Assembly: GCA_944384725.1 (NCBI GenBank) | Contig: CALWUJ010000015.1 | Span: 1 to 39,689 of the forward strand | Source of the DNA: an uncultured Agathobaculum sp. | GTDB taxonomy: Bacteria > Bacillota > Clostridia > Oscillospirales > Butyricicoccaceae | Reading direction: 5' to 3' | Length of the DNA stretch: 39,689 bases | Part shown: positions 30,087 to 37,321 of the stretch, piece by piece | Numbering within the stretch: position 1 is the stretch's first letter | Layout: each line of letters opens with the position of its first letter | Program-made: the position numbers and the translations under genes | Notes under the pieces: model-generated | The model's input: the letters and a program-made list of their open reading frames with translations, nothing else | Told to the model about the DNA's origin: nothing | The model's database searches: none

Positions 30087-31184
30087 ATGCCTATTACCAT
30101 GCCGAAAATCGAAATCACGTTCCGGCAGCAGGCGACGACGCTGATCGAGCGCAGCGCGCGCGGCGTCGCGATCCTGATCGTCCGGGACGATACCAACAAG
30201 GAGTTTACCCACAAGCAGTACACAGACCTGTCTGCTTTGCAGGCGGACAAGGCGCTGTACACCGCGGACAACTACAATGCGATCAGCGATATGCTGAGCT
30301 TTGCGCCCTATCAGTCGCATGTGTTCAGATTGGACACCGAGGGCACGCTGAGCGATACGCTCAGCGAGATCGCCCGCACGGTCAAGACCGGCTGGCTTGC
30401 GATCGCGGGGCAGAGTGCGGAGGACGGTGCGGCGCTCGCGAGCTGGGTCAAGACGCAGGCGGCCAAAGCCAAGAGCTACAAGTGCATCGTGCACAATATC
30501 ACGCCACTGCCGGACGACATGCGCGTCGTCCACTTTGTCAATGAAAAGGTGACTTTCGCGGACAATCGCGGCGAGCAGGAGGGCGTCGCCTATCTGCCCA
30601 GCCTGCTGGCGATTTTGGCGGTGTGCAATGTCGAGCGCGGCTGCACGAACTATCTGTGCTCGAATCTCGCGTCCGTGCAGGAGGTCGAGGACAACGATGC
30701 GGCGGTCGGCGCGGGCAAGTTCATCCTGTTTCACGACGAGGAGGGCGCGGTGCGCATCGGTCAGGGCATCAACTCCATGACCACTACCGACGGCCTGACC
30801 CGCACCGAGGACATGCAGTTCATCGAGACGGTCGAGGCGATGGACATGATGCGCGACGACATCACGGCGGTGTTCCGCGAGACCTACCTCGGCAACTACC
30901 GCAACAGCCGCGACAACCAGATGCTGTTTATCGCGTCGCTCAATGCGTCCTATTTCCGGCAGCTCGCGCAGGAGAATATCCTCGACCCGGACTATGCCAA
31001 CGCTGCCAGCATCGACGTGGAAGCGCAGCGCGCGGCGTGGGTGGCCAGCAACAAGGCCGAGGCCGCCGACTGGGACGATGACAAGGTCAAGGCCACGCCG
31101 TTCAAACGTACCGTGTACCTTGCGGGCAATGTGAAGATCCTCGGCAGCATGACCGATCTCATTTTCCCCATCAATCTGTTTTAG
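30087..31184 (+). CDS. contractile tail sheath protein (XkdK-like)
   Basis: 365 residues. RSARGVAILIVRDDTNKEFT near the N-terminus, AYLPSLLAILAVC in the middle and the C-terminal FKRTVYLAGNVKILGSMTDL are typical of the PBSX XkdK-type sheath. Its presence makes the phage a myovirus. Residues 79-84 (VFRLDT) are encoded by a reverse-oriented variant of the 19-bp palindrome. Confidence 0.93.
   Translation: MPITMPKIEITFRQQATTLIERSARGVAILIVRDDTNKEFTHKQYTDLSALQADKALYTADNYNAISDMLSFAPYQSHVFRLDTEGTLSDTLSEIARTVKTGWLAIAGQSAEDGAALASWVKTQAAKAKSYKCIVHNITPLPDDMRVVHFVNEKVTFADNRGEQEGVAYLPSLLAILAVCNVERGCTNYLCSNLASVQEVEDNDAAVGAGKFILFHDEEGAVRIGQGINSMTTTDGLTRTEDMQFIETVEAMDMMRDDITAVFRETYLGNYRNSRDNQMLFIASLNASYFRQLAQENILDPDYANAASIDVEAQRAAWVASNKAEAADWDDDKVKATPFKRTVYLAGNVKILGSMTDLIFPINLF
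30321..30337 (-). repeat. dispersed 19-bp palindrome, copy 6 (inside sheath gene)
   Basis: On the minus strand GTGTCCAATCTGAACAC, two changes in the centre; outer arms intact. Confidence 0.7.
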
Positions 31185-31196
31185 GAGGTATAACCC

Positions 31197-31625
31197 GTGG
31201 CAGAGTTCAACACAACGCATGTATTGCATGGCAGCAACGGCACCGCGTGGTTTAACGGCAAGAAGCTCACAACGCTGCAAAGCATCGAGGCAAAAATCGC
31301 TGCGGATTATGAGGACATCAATGTCTGCGGTGACCAGACAACATATCGCATTTATAATGGCTATTCTGGTGAAGGCAGCTTTACAGTCCTCAAGATCGAC
31401 AGTGATGTACTCAAATTGATGAGTGAAGCCTACGCTTCGGGTGTGATGCCGGAAATCACGATTATTTCCGTGCTGCAGCAGAAAGGAACCAACAAGGTCG
31501 AGCGCGTCGCCTTGACAGAGGTGACAATTGACGAGATGAATCTGATTAAGTACGAGAAAAAGTCCAAAATCGAGGAAGAAGTCCCGTTCAAATTTGGACA
31601 TTTCGAGGTTTTGGAGACGCTATAA
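31197..31625 (+). CDS. tail tube protein (XkdM-like)
   Basis: 142 residues, GTG start at 31197 behind TAGGAGG. FNGKKLTTLQSIEAKIAADY, SGEGSFTVLKIDSDVLKL and the C-terminal VPFKFGHFEVLETL match the XkdM-type tube, which stacks as hexamers inside the sheath. Confidence 0.92.
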   Translation: MAEFNTTHVLHGSNGTAWFNGKKLTTLQSIEAKIAADYEDINVCGDQTTYRIYNGYSGEGSFTVLKIDSDVLKLMSEAYASGVMPEITIISVLQQKGTNKVERVALTEVTIDEMNLIKYEKKSKIEEEVPFKFGHFEVLETL

Positions 31626-31637
31626 GGAGGATTTTAC

Positions 31638-32036
31638 ATGGATAAGAAACTGTTGGACGCGCTCGCGGCGCGGGCGGAGCAGCGCGCACAGGCGCGCACC
31701 GAGATCAAGCCCTTCGAGATCGGCGGGCAGATGATCGAGTGCAAAAAGCTGACGTCTACGCAGCAGCTGGAGTATTACGGCGCACTGGCCGAGGCGGGCG
31801 GCGCGGCTGACATGATCGGCGTTTGTACGTCGCTCATCTATGATTCGTGTCCCACGCTGCAAGACCCGGAGCTGCACAAGACGCTGGGCGTGGTCGACCC
31901 GTATGACGCGGTGCGCCAGCTGATGAGCGTGCGCGAGATCGACCGGCTCGGCGGCGAGTTGTTTCAGTGGAATGGCCTGATGCCGGGCAAACCGGACGGC
32001 GGCCAGACTGCGGAGGACATGGCAAAAAACTCGTAG
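31638..32036 (+). CDS. tail assembly chaperone, short (G-like) product
   Basis: 132 residues, ATG after AAGGAGG. KPFEIGGQMIECKKLTSTQQ is family-typical for the XkdN-like chaperone, which binds the tape measure protein during tail assembly. Near its end the codons GCA AAA AAC contain the slippery heptamer, two codons before the TAG stop at 32034. Confidence 0.88.
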   Translation: MDKKLLDALAARAEQRAQARTEIKPFEIGGQMIECKKLTSTQQLEYYGALAEAGGAADMIGVCTSLIYDSCPTLQDPELHKTLGVVDPYDAVRQLMSVREIDRLGGELFQWNGLMPGKPDGGQTAEDMAKNS

Positions 32037-32242
32037 CGCGCGACCCGTTCCTCGACCTCGCAGCGTTTTACGCGGTGCAGGGCATCACCCCTGACGAGCT
32101 GCGGCGCATGAGCGTCCTCGACCGGGCGGTGCTGCGGGTCGGGCGGGCGCGCTATTATGAGGAAATGCGTCTGCTGACAGCGGCGGGCGTGGCCACGGCA
32201 TTCTCGGAGCAAAAGGAGGGCGCGGGCGATGGCGAAAAGTAA
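31638..32242 (+). CDS. tail assembly chaperone, -1 frameshifted long (GT-like) product
   Basis: Ribosomes slipping back one base at 32024-32030 would avoid the stop at 32034 and continue in the overlapping frame (LVARDPFLDLAAFYAVQGIT and on) to 32242, giving about 201 residues. The second frame has no ribosome binding site of its own and ends 14 bases into the tape measure gene. The DPFLDLAAFYAVQGITPDEL segment resembles the T-domain seen in such fusions. Known for lambda G/GT and many myophages. Confidence 0.85.
32024..32030 (+). promoter_or_regulatory. -1 programmed frameshift site A AAA AAC
   Basis: The canonical slippery heptamer in the correct phase (GCA AAA AAC). GGAGG at 32012-32016 upstream could act as a Shine-Dalgarno-like stimulator. 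The stop codon follows at once. Confidence 0.9.
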
Positions 32243-34376
32243 GGTTATCAATACTGTTCTGAACCTGCGCGACAACATGTCCGGCGGACTGCTCAAGGCC
32301 GCGCGAAACGCCAAAAAGGCGGGCGCGGACATTGATGACAGCATGATCTCCGCCACCCGGCAGGTGGTGGCGTTTAAGAACAAAAGCGTCAAGGCGATGC
32401 AGGACTTCGCAAAAAAGTCTGCGGTGGCAGCAGGCGCGGCAGTGACCGGCCTTGCTACTGCTTTTATCGCACTGGATGGCGCAACAGAGGAGTACCGCGT
32501 TGCACAGGGCAGGCTGAATACCGCGTTTGATGCGGCGGGCTTCTCTGCAGAAACAGCGCGTAAGTCCTATCGTAACTTTTACGCCATCATGGGCGATACG
32601 GATGCAGCGACCGAGGCCAGCCAGCTGCTGGCGCAGATGGCAGAAAACGAGCGGGACGTGTCTACATGGGCGCGGATCGCGGCGGGCGTGCAAGGCTCAT
32701 TTAGCGGTGCGTTGCCGATTGAGGGTCTCATCGAAGCCGCCAACGAGACCGCCAAGGTGGGCGAGGTGACCGGCACACTGGCTGATGCGCTGAACTGGGG
32801 CGCGCTGGCCGGTGAAAAGTTCGGCGTCACGCTCAAGGCGAACACGGAAGCCAACGAGGAGTGGAACAAGGCGGTTTTAGAGGCAACCTCTGCCGAAGAT
32901 TATTTCAATCTGGCTTTGCAGGACTGCCGCAGCGAGTCCGAACGGTATCAGCTGATTATGGGTAACTTGTCCAAGGCCTACGATGACGCGGCGACAGCGT
33001 TCTATGAGAACAACAAGCAGGTCATCAACGCTCGGCGCAATCAGGCGACGCTCAGCGAGGTAACGGCTAAACTGGGCGATACCAGCGCGCTGGTCAAGAA
33101 CCGACTGTGGGAAATGTTCGGCGCGGCGGAGGATGGCAGTTATCGTGGCGGCTCGGCACTGGAATGGCTCAACCAAAAAGCGGATGCATTTTCGTCGTGG
33201 GTGTCTGGTTTGGACATGGAGACCTTGACCACGCAGTTCGACCAAAAGCTTGCGGGCGCGGTCAACAAGGCCAAAGATGCGCTGCAATGGTGCAAGGACA
33301 ACGCAGATAAGCTAAAGGGCGCACTCAAGTCGCTGGCCACGGCGTTTGTTACTGTGAAAGTCGTTAAGTTCACCGGCGACCTGATTTCCTCAATCTCCAC
33401 GGTTTGGGAATTTATCAAAACCGTGCGCGAGTTGATTGCCGTCAAGTCGTTAGAAAGTTATTGCTGGGTGCGCAGCACCGCGGTGGTAACGGCCAACAAG
33501 ATGGCACTGCTTGCCAACAAGGCGGCCGGTGCCGTGCGCTGGCTGACCGATCAGACGGTTACTTTGATGGCCAACGCTGTGCAATGGACGGTCGATACAG
33601 CGGCAATCGCGGCAAACAAGGCGGCATTGCTGGGACATAAAATTGTCGGCGGTGCAACATGGCTGCTGGCACAAGCGGCGGCTCTTGGTGCAGCTTCGGC
33701 GGCATGGATGCATAACACGGCGATGATGGCGGTAAACAAGGCCGGACAGCTTGCCAGCGCAGCGGCAACCGGTATTGCAACGGGCGCTACGACTGCTTTG
33801 ACAGCAGCACAGTGGGCGCTGAACGCAGCTTTTGTAGCGACGCCGATTGGCTGGATTGTCTTAGGATTAGGCGCAGTTGTCGCCGCTGGTGTGGCGCTGT
33901 ACAAGAATTGGGACACGATCAAACAATACGCCGGGCAGCTCTGGGGAAAGGTCAAGGAGACGTTCGGCGGCATCAAGGATAGCATCGTCGGTGCGTTCAA
34001 CAGTGCAAAGAAAACGGTCTCGGGCTTTTTCTCATGGCTGGATGACAAGATTGAGAGCATCCCGCTGCTGGGCAGCCTGTACAGCGGTGGCAAGTCTGCG
34101 TTGTCATGGATCGGCGGCAAGCTTACCGGCAACGCCCTCGGCACCAGCTACTGGAGCGGCGGTCTGACGCGCGTCAACGAGCGCGGCGGCGAGATCATGA
34201 ACCTACCAAACGGCACGCAGATCATCCCGCACGACATCTCCGCGCGCATGGCGGGCGGGCCGCGGGTGACGGTCAACGTCACAGTCGCGGGCAACGTCAT
34301 CGGCAACGAGCAGTACGCGGATGAGCTGGGCGAGCGGATCGCGGACAAGCTCCTCCGCGCAATCGAAAACATGTAA
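32229..34376 (+). CDS. tail tape measure protein
   Basis: 715 residues. N-terminal coiled-coil region (SGGLLKAARNAKKAGADIDD), then long hydrophobic alanine-rich helices (about 400-560, repeated VxANKxAxLxxKxxGGxxW units), a glycine/tryptophan segment (VALYKNWDTIKQYAGQLWGK) and the C-terminal GGxxxVNERGGEIMNLPNGT typical of the family. It sets tail length; at about 0.15 nm per residue this predicts a tail of about 105 nm. Overlaps the chaperone end by 14 bases. Confidence 0.93.
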   Translation: MAKSKVINTVLNLRDNMSGGLLKAARNAKKAGADIDDSMISATRQVVAFKNKSVKAMQDFAKKSAVAAGAAVTGLATAFIALDGATEEYRVAQGRLNTAFDAAGFSAETARKSYRNFYAIMGDTDAATEASQLLAQMAENERDVSTWARIAAGVQGSFSGALPIEGLIEAANETAKVGEVTGTLADALNWGALAGEKFGVTLKANTEANEEWNKAVLEATSAEDYFNLALQDCRSESERYQLIMGNLSKAYDDAATAFYENNKQVINARRNQATLSEVTAKLGDTSALVKNRLWEMFGAAEDGSYRGGSALEWLNQKADAFSSWVSGLDMETLTTQFDQKLAGAVNKAKDALQWCKDNADKLKGALKSLATAFVTVKVVKFTGDLISSISTVWEFIKTVRELIAVKSLESYCWVRSTAVVTANKMALLANKAAGAVRWLTDQTVTLMANAVQWTVDTAAIAANKAALLGHKIVGGATWLLAQAAALGAASAAWMHNTAMMAVNKAGQLASAAATGIATGATTALTAAQWALNAAFVATPIGWIVLGLGAVVAAGVALYKNWDTIKQYAGQLWGKVKETFGGIKDSIVGAFNSAKKTVSGFFSWLDDKIESIPLLGSLYSGGKSALSWIGGKLTGNALGTSYWSGGLTRVNERGGEIMNLPNGTQIIPHDISARMAGGPRVTVNVTVAGNVIGNEQYADELGERIADKLLRAIENM

Positions 34377-34378
34377 CA

Positions 34379-34401
34379 GAAAAGCCGCTCCGGAGGGCGG
34401 C
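34379..34401 (-). terminator. leftward terminator of cassette 1
   Basis: On the minus strand GCCGCCC with GAGCGGC (one G-U pair), tetraloop-like centre and TTTT. It would end the antisense RNA just after the tape measure stop. Confidence 0.7.
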
Positions 34402-34404
34402 AGA

Positions 34405-34434
34405 TAGACAAAGTACGACAGCGTATGCTATAAT
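34405..34434 (+). promoter_or_regulatory. sense promoter of cassette 1
   Basis: TAGACA (34405-34410), 18 bp, TATAAT (34429-34434). Confidence 0.75.
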
Positions 34435-34511
34435 CAGGGCGGACGCTGTTACATATAGCGGTCAGACCCACCTTTCCCCAGCGCATTTTACCGCGAGGGG
34501 AGGTGGTGCGT

Positions 34512-34586
34512 ATGTGGAAAAAGGCTTTTCAGCTTTTGATGTGTGCGGCCATGGTGCTGTACATTTTCACCATAAAAGCGCGTTGA
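34512..34586 (+). CDS. 24-residue hydrophobic peptide, toxin-like
   Basis: Begins MWKKAF, has a hydrophobic core LLMCAAMVLYIF and ends TIKAR: one membrane helix with basic ends, as in type I toxins and the small holin-like toxins of Firmicutes. GGGGAGGTGG lies six bases before the ATG. The stop codon sits inside the 8-bp stem GTTGACCG/CGGTCAAC. The paralogue at 37088 has the same length class and C-terminus (IKA plus one residue) but a different core. Confidence 0.7.
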   Translation: MWKKAFQLLMCAAMVLYIFTIKAR

Positions 34587-34670
34587 CCGCTCGACTAGGC
34601 CCCGAACGGTCAACATGTTGTTGATGGTATAACGGGTCTGACTGCTGTAACAGCGTCCCTTTGTATGCTT

Positions 34671-34700
34671 ATTATAGCGCGTGCGCCCCGTCTTTGTCAA
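34671..34700 (-). promoter_or_regulatory. antisense promoter of cassette 1
   Basis: On the minus strand TTGACA (34700-34695), 18 bp, TATAAT (34676-34671): both hexamers perfect. Confidence 0.85.
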
Positions 34701-34724
34701 GTTGGCAGAGGCGGGGCGCTTTTT
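34683..34724 (+). terminator. sense terminator of cassette 1
   Basis: GCGCCCCG (34683-34690) with CGGGGCGC (34712-34719), then TTTTT. The loop contains the -35 of the antisense promoter. Confidence 0.85.
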
Positions 34725-34736
34725 GTATGCAGGGAG

Positions 34737-35168
34737 GTGGCGGCAATCGCCTACAAGGTCATATTTTCGGTCAATAACAACGAGGAAGTGTTCACCCTGC
34801 CGCATGTGCCGGTGGACTTCCCGCTGCCGCAGCCCGAGCAGCACAACGAAACCTATACCGGTTTGAGCTACGACTACCGCCGCATTGGCACGCTCGGCTT
34901 GCGGTCGCTCAGCTGGTCGAGCTTTTTCCCCGTAGGAAAGCGATACAGCTGGATGCCTGCCGAAGCGCTCGAGGACGGCTGGGCGTATGTCAGTTTTTTC
35001 GAGCGCTGGCGCGACCGCAAGGTGCCGTTCCGTATTATCGTGCTGGATAGCGGCGGCGTGTGCCGTCTCAACATGCCGTGCACGGTGGACACGTTCGAGC
35101 CGTCCGTGCGGCGCAACGGCGATCTCAACTATACAATCTCGATCACCGAATACCGTTTCGTTGTGTAA
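34737..35168 (+). CDS. tail/baseplate hub-associated protein
   Basis: 143 residues from GTG at 34737, or 140 from an ATC at 34746. The segment AYKVIFSVNNNEEVFTLPHV suggests the natural N-terminus MAYK, which would need ATC as start; GGGAGG (34732-34737) is eight bases before that ATC but overlaps the GTG. The protein is beta-rich (GYDYRRIGTLGLRSLSWSSF-like core) and occupies the place of XkdP between tape measure and hub, though no LysM motif is clear. Probable role in baseplate hub assembly. Confidence 0.75.
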   Translation: MAAIAYKVIFSVNNNEEVFTLPHVPVDFPLPQPEQHNETYTGLSYDYRRIGTLGLRSLSWSSFFPVGKRYSWMPAEALEDGWAYVSFFERWRDRKVPFRIIVLDSGGVCRLNMPCTVDTFEPSVRRNGDLNYTISITEYRFVV

Positions 35169-35180
35169 GGGGGTGCGGGT

Positions 35181-36689
35181 GTGGCGTACGACTATGTGGA
35201 TAACCACCGGCTGTACCTTGAGCGGAGCGGGCAGACCGCCCGCGACATCACGGCCTTTGTCGGCGATCTGACCGCGACCGACGACCTCGCGGCGCTGTCG
35301 GTCGAGCTGACCGGCACGCAGCTCGTCAGCCAGTGGGACAAGTACGTCCCAAAAATCGCGCTGCAGCCGGGCGATAAGCTGCGTCTCCGGAACGAGGCGG
35401 CGGACGCGGATGTGTTCGTTGGGCAGCTGGTGACGGTCGGGCTGGACGGCGCGATAACGGCCTACGACCGCGGCTGGTACCTCGGTCGCAGCGGCATCAT
35501 TTTGCAGTGCAGCGGCATGGCGGCGGATGAGGCCATCCGCGCGGCATGTGACAAGGCGGGCGTTGGGGTCAAAAGCATCGTCAGCCTGCCGACCAAGATC
35601 AGCGAGGTCTGGCTGGGCGACGCGGTGAGCGACATCATCGCGGACATCCTCGAGCGGTGCTCTGCCGAGACCGGCAAGGAGTATCAGGCGCGCATGTCGC
35701 CGGAGGGGCTGGTTGTGCGCGAGCTGCCGACCACGGCGATCAAGGCGTTTCACAAGCCTGCTGAAAACCTTGCAGCTTTTGACATCACTTGGGCGCTGGG
35801 GCAGGTCAGCGGCGAGGACAGCATTGCGGAGCTGTATAACGCGGTGGTACTCGCCGCCGAGGACAGCGGCAAGGTGTACATCGGCGCGCAGGCGTCAAAT
35901 GCTGCGTCGGTCGAGAAATACGGCTTTTTGCAGTACATCGAGCGCGTCAGCGAGAACCCCGGCACGGCGCAGCTCGGCCAGATGGTGCGCACGCTCTTGG
36001 CGCAGAAAGACCGCGTCGGCCGCACGCGCACGATCAGCGAGATTTGGGGCTGCGACGAGGTAGTGAGCGGCACGGTGCTGAACTTCAATTCCCCGGCATT
36101 TGGTATCGAGGGGCGCAACCGCGTCACACGGGTTGTTCATCACTACGGCGGCGCAGGGCACACGATGGAGCTGGAGATCACCGCCCTCGACGAGCCGCGC
36201 GCGGCGGGCGGAACGGATGCGGTGTCCGTCTGGGGACTGCCCGACACCATCGGCGCAGGCTCGTCCGGCACCGGCGGGAACGGCAGCGCGTCCAGCTTTG
36301 TGGCGGTGGCGCGCAGCCAGCTCGGCTACAAGGAAAGCCCCGGCAACATCAACAAGTACGGCGCGTGGGCGGGCAACAACGGCGCGGCATGGTGCGTGTA
36401 CTTCGTCTGCTGGTGCGCCGACCAGTCGGGCGCGCCCATCCCCACCGGGTACGGCTATGTCGGCGATATGGCGGACTATTTCCGGGCGCACGGGCAGTAC
36501 AAGACGGTGGCATCCGGTTACATCCCCAAAGCGGGCGATCTGATGATACAGGGCACGCGGCACATCGGCATCGTGACCGGCGCGACGCGGGCGAGCGTGC
36601 AGACCATCGAGGGCAACTGCTCAGACAGCGTGCGCGCCATGACGCGCTACTATTCGGAAATCACAGGGTTTTGCACACCATGGGGATAA
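35181..36689 (+). CDS. baseplate hub protein (XkdQ-like) fused to a CHAP peptidoglycan hydrolase
   Basis: 502 residues, GTG start. Residues 1-350 resemble the gpD/XkdQ hub (DYVDNHRLYLERSGQTARDI, LQPGDKLRLRNEA, later NRVTRVVHHYGGAGHTMELE). A Gly/Ser linker (about 352-372) leads to a CHAP domain with catalytic Cys405 in AAWCVYFVCWCA and His461 in RHIGIVTG. The domain should cut peptides of the wall during tail penetration. This joins roles split between two genes in PBSX. Confidence 0.88.
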   Translation: MAYDYVDNHRLYLERSGQTARDITAFVGDLTATDDLAALSVELTGTQLVSQWDKYVPKIALQPGDKLRLRNEAADADVFVGQLVTVGLDGAITAYDRGWYLGRSGIILQCSGMAADEAIRAACDKAGVGVKSIVSLPTKISEVWLGDAVSDIIADILERCSAETGKEYQARMSPEGLVVRELPTTAIKAFHKPAENLAAFDITWALGQVSGEDSIAELYNAVVLAAEDSGKVYIGAQASNAASVEKYGFLQYIERVSENPGTAQLGQMVRTLLAQKDRVGRTRTISEIWGCDEVVSGTVLNFNSPAFGIEGRNRVTRVVHHYGGAGHTMELEITALDEPRAAGGTDAVSVWGLPDTIGAGSSGTGGNGSASSFVAVARSQLGYKESPGNINKYGAWAGNNGAAWCVYFVCWCADQSGAPIPTGYGYVGDMADYFRAHGQYKTVASGYIPKAGDLMIQGTRHIGIVTGATRASVQTIEGNCSDSVRAMTRYYSEITGFCTPWG

Positions 36690-36698
36690 GGAGGACGC

Positions 36699-36971
36699 AT
36701 GTCATACGATGTAAAACTCGCGGAAGCGATTTTGAAGCAGGGCGGCAGGCGCGCCAAAAAGTCGCCCTATGCGGCGGCATGGTATGAGGCAGTGTGCGAG
36801 CAGGAGCGCCCGAAACCGCTGATTTTCAGCGCAGTGGACGGCAATGTGCGGGCAGAGGAGGGGATAAATCTCACGCTGACTGCGACCGCCGCCGCGCGGG
36901 ATTGGCAAACGGGCGAGCGCGCCGCGACGATTTTGTCCGGTGGCGGGCTGCTCATCCTCGACCGGATATAA
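36699..36971 (+). CDS. small baseplate protein (XkdR/DUF2577-like position)
   Basis: 90 residues, ATG after AAGGAGG. Helical start (MSYDVKLAEAILKQGGRRAK) and beta-rich end (GNVRAEEGINLTLTATAAAR, GERAATILSGGGLLILDRI). The place between hub and DUF2634-like gene is that of XkdR. Similarity is weak, so the family call rests on position. Confidence 0.65.
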   Translation: MSYDVKLAEAILKQGGRRAKKSPYAAAWYEAVCEQERPKPLIFSAVDGNVRAEEGINLTLTATAAARDWQTGERAATILSGGGLLILDRI

Positions 36972-36972
36972 C

Positions 36973-36994
36973 AAAAGCCGCCCCGGAGGGCGGC
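36973..36994 (-). terminator. leftward terminator of cassette 2
   Basis: On the minus strand a perfect GCCGCCC/GGGCGGC stem (36977-36983 with 36988-36994) followed by TTTTG. Confidence 0.78.
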
Positions 36995-36998
36995 AACG

Positions 36999-37028
36999 TA
37001 GACAAAGACTGACAGCGTATGCTATAAT
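36999..37028 (+). promoter_or_regulatory. sense promoter of cassette 2
   Basis: TAGACA (36999-37004), 18 bp, TATAAT (37023-37028). Confidence 0.75.
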
Positions 37029-37087
37029 CAGGGCGGACGCTGTTACATATGGCGGTCAGGCACTCCCCACAAAGGGGGTGATGCTTT

Positions 37088-37159
37088 ATGAGACGATTTG
37101 CAAAAATCGTAATATGGGCACTTCTGTTGCTACATATTTTGCTTATAAAAGCGCACTGA
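37088..37159 (+). CDS. 23-residue hydrophobic peptide, toxin-like
   Basis: Begins MRRFAKIV, core IWALLLLHILLI, ends KAH: one membrane helix with a basic N-terminus. AAAGGGGG lies ten bases upstream. An overlapping ATG at 37081 opens another frame that is not hydrophobic and is not conserved in copy 1, so it was not chosen. The last codons ATA AAA GCG and the stop inside a stem are shared with copy 1. Confidence 0.7.
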   Translation: MRRFAKIVIWALLLLHILLIKAH

Positions 37160-37247
37160 CCGCTCGGCTGGCCCCCGAACGGTCAGTGACTTAGTCACTT
37201 TGCTGTTTTAAGGTCTGACTTCTGTAACAGCGTCCCTTTGTATCGTT

Positions 37248-37275
37248 ATTATAGCATACGCCCCGTCTTTGTCAA
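37248..37275 (-). promoter_or_regulatory. antisense promoter of cassette 2
   Basis: On the minus strand TTGACA (37275-37270), 16 bp, TATAAT (37253-37248). Confidence 0.85.
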
Positions 37276-37298
37276 GTTGGCAGAGACGGGGCGTTTTT
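37258..37298 (+). terminator. sense terminator of cassette 2
   Basis: A perfect 11-bp stem ACGCCCCGTCT/AGACGGGGCGT followed by TTTTT; it overlaps the antisense -35. Confidence 0.88.
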
Positions 37299-37321
37299 GC
37301 ATGTCAAAGGAGGTACAGACC

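Larger units (their letters stand above)
34379..34664 (-). ncRNA. candidate antisense (antitoxin) RNA of cassette 1
   Basis: Starts about seven bases downstream of the perfect minus-strand promoter and would run about 285 nt to the leftward terminator, covering the whole peptide mRNA. Full complementarity is the hallmark of type I antitoxins. Confidence 0.65.
34379..34724. repeat. type I toxin-antitoxin-like cassette, copy 1
   Basis: About 346 bp without a large gene, inserted between tape measure and hub genes. Order: leftward terminator, rightward promoter, inverted repeat GGACGCTGTTACA (34441-34453), GTCAGACCC (34461-34469), peptide gene, hairpin GTTGACCG/CGGTCAAC, then GGGTCTGAC (34634-34642), TGTAACAGCGTCC (34646-34658), leftward promoter and rightward terminator. 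The same order recurs at 36973-37298 with conserved ends and a diverged peptide. Confidence 0.85.
36973..37241 (-). ncRNA. candidate antisense (antitoxin) RNA of cassette 2
   Basis: From the perfect minus-strand promoter at 37275-37248 to the leftward terminator, about 268 nt, covering the peptide mRNA. Confidence 0.65.
36973..37298. repeat. type I toxin-antitoxin-like cassette, copy 2
   Basis: About 326 bp with the layout of copy 1: leftward terminator, rightward promoter, GGACGCTGTTACA (37035-37047), peptide gene, hairpin CACTGACCG/CGGTCAGTG (37154-37162, 37180-37188), TGTAACAGCGTCC (37223-37235), leftward promoter, rightward terminator. Ends are nearly identical between copies; the coding centre has diverged. 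Two pairs in the central hairpin differ by compensatory change between copies, which points to selected RNA structure. Confidence 0.85.

Noticed and set aside
29517-31601. Long open frame of 694 codons on the minus strand over the tail genes.
   Set aside because: It lies opposite well-recognised gp10-like, terminator, sheath and tube genes, has no ribosome binding site and is a product of high-GC codon bias. Similar long antisense frames at 25538-26842, 27424-28638, 34488-35753 and 6142-7473 were dropped for the same reason.
31585-31602. GTTCAAATTTGGACAT resembles the dispersed palindrome.
   Set aside because: It is one base longer in the centre and lacks the outer ACACC arm, so it was not counted as an eighth copy.
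37081-37194. Alternative 37-codon frame starting at ATG 37081 in cassette 2.
   Set aside because: It is too close to the ribosome binding site, is not hydrophobic and has no counterpart in cassette 1.
34379-37298. The two cassettes considered as insertion sequences or MITEs.
   Set aside because: There are no target-site duplications or transposase, the termini are promoters and terminators in matching order, and each holds an intact peptide gene with compensatory changes.
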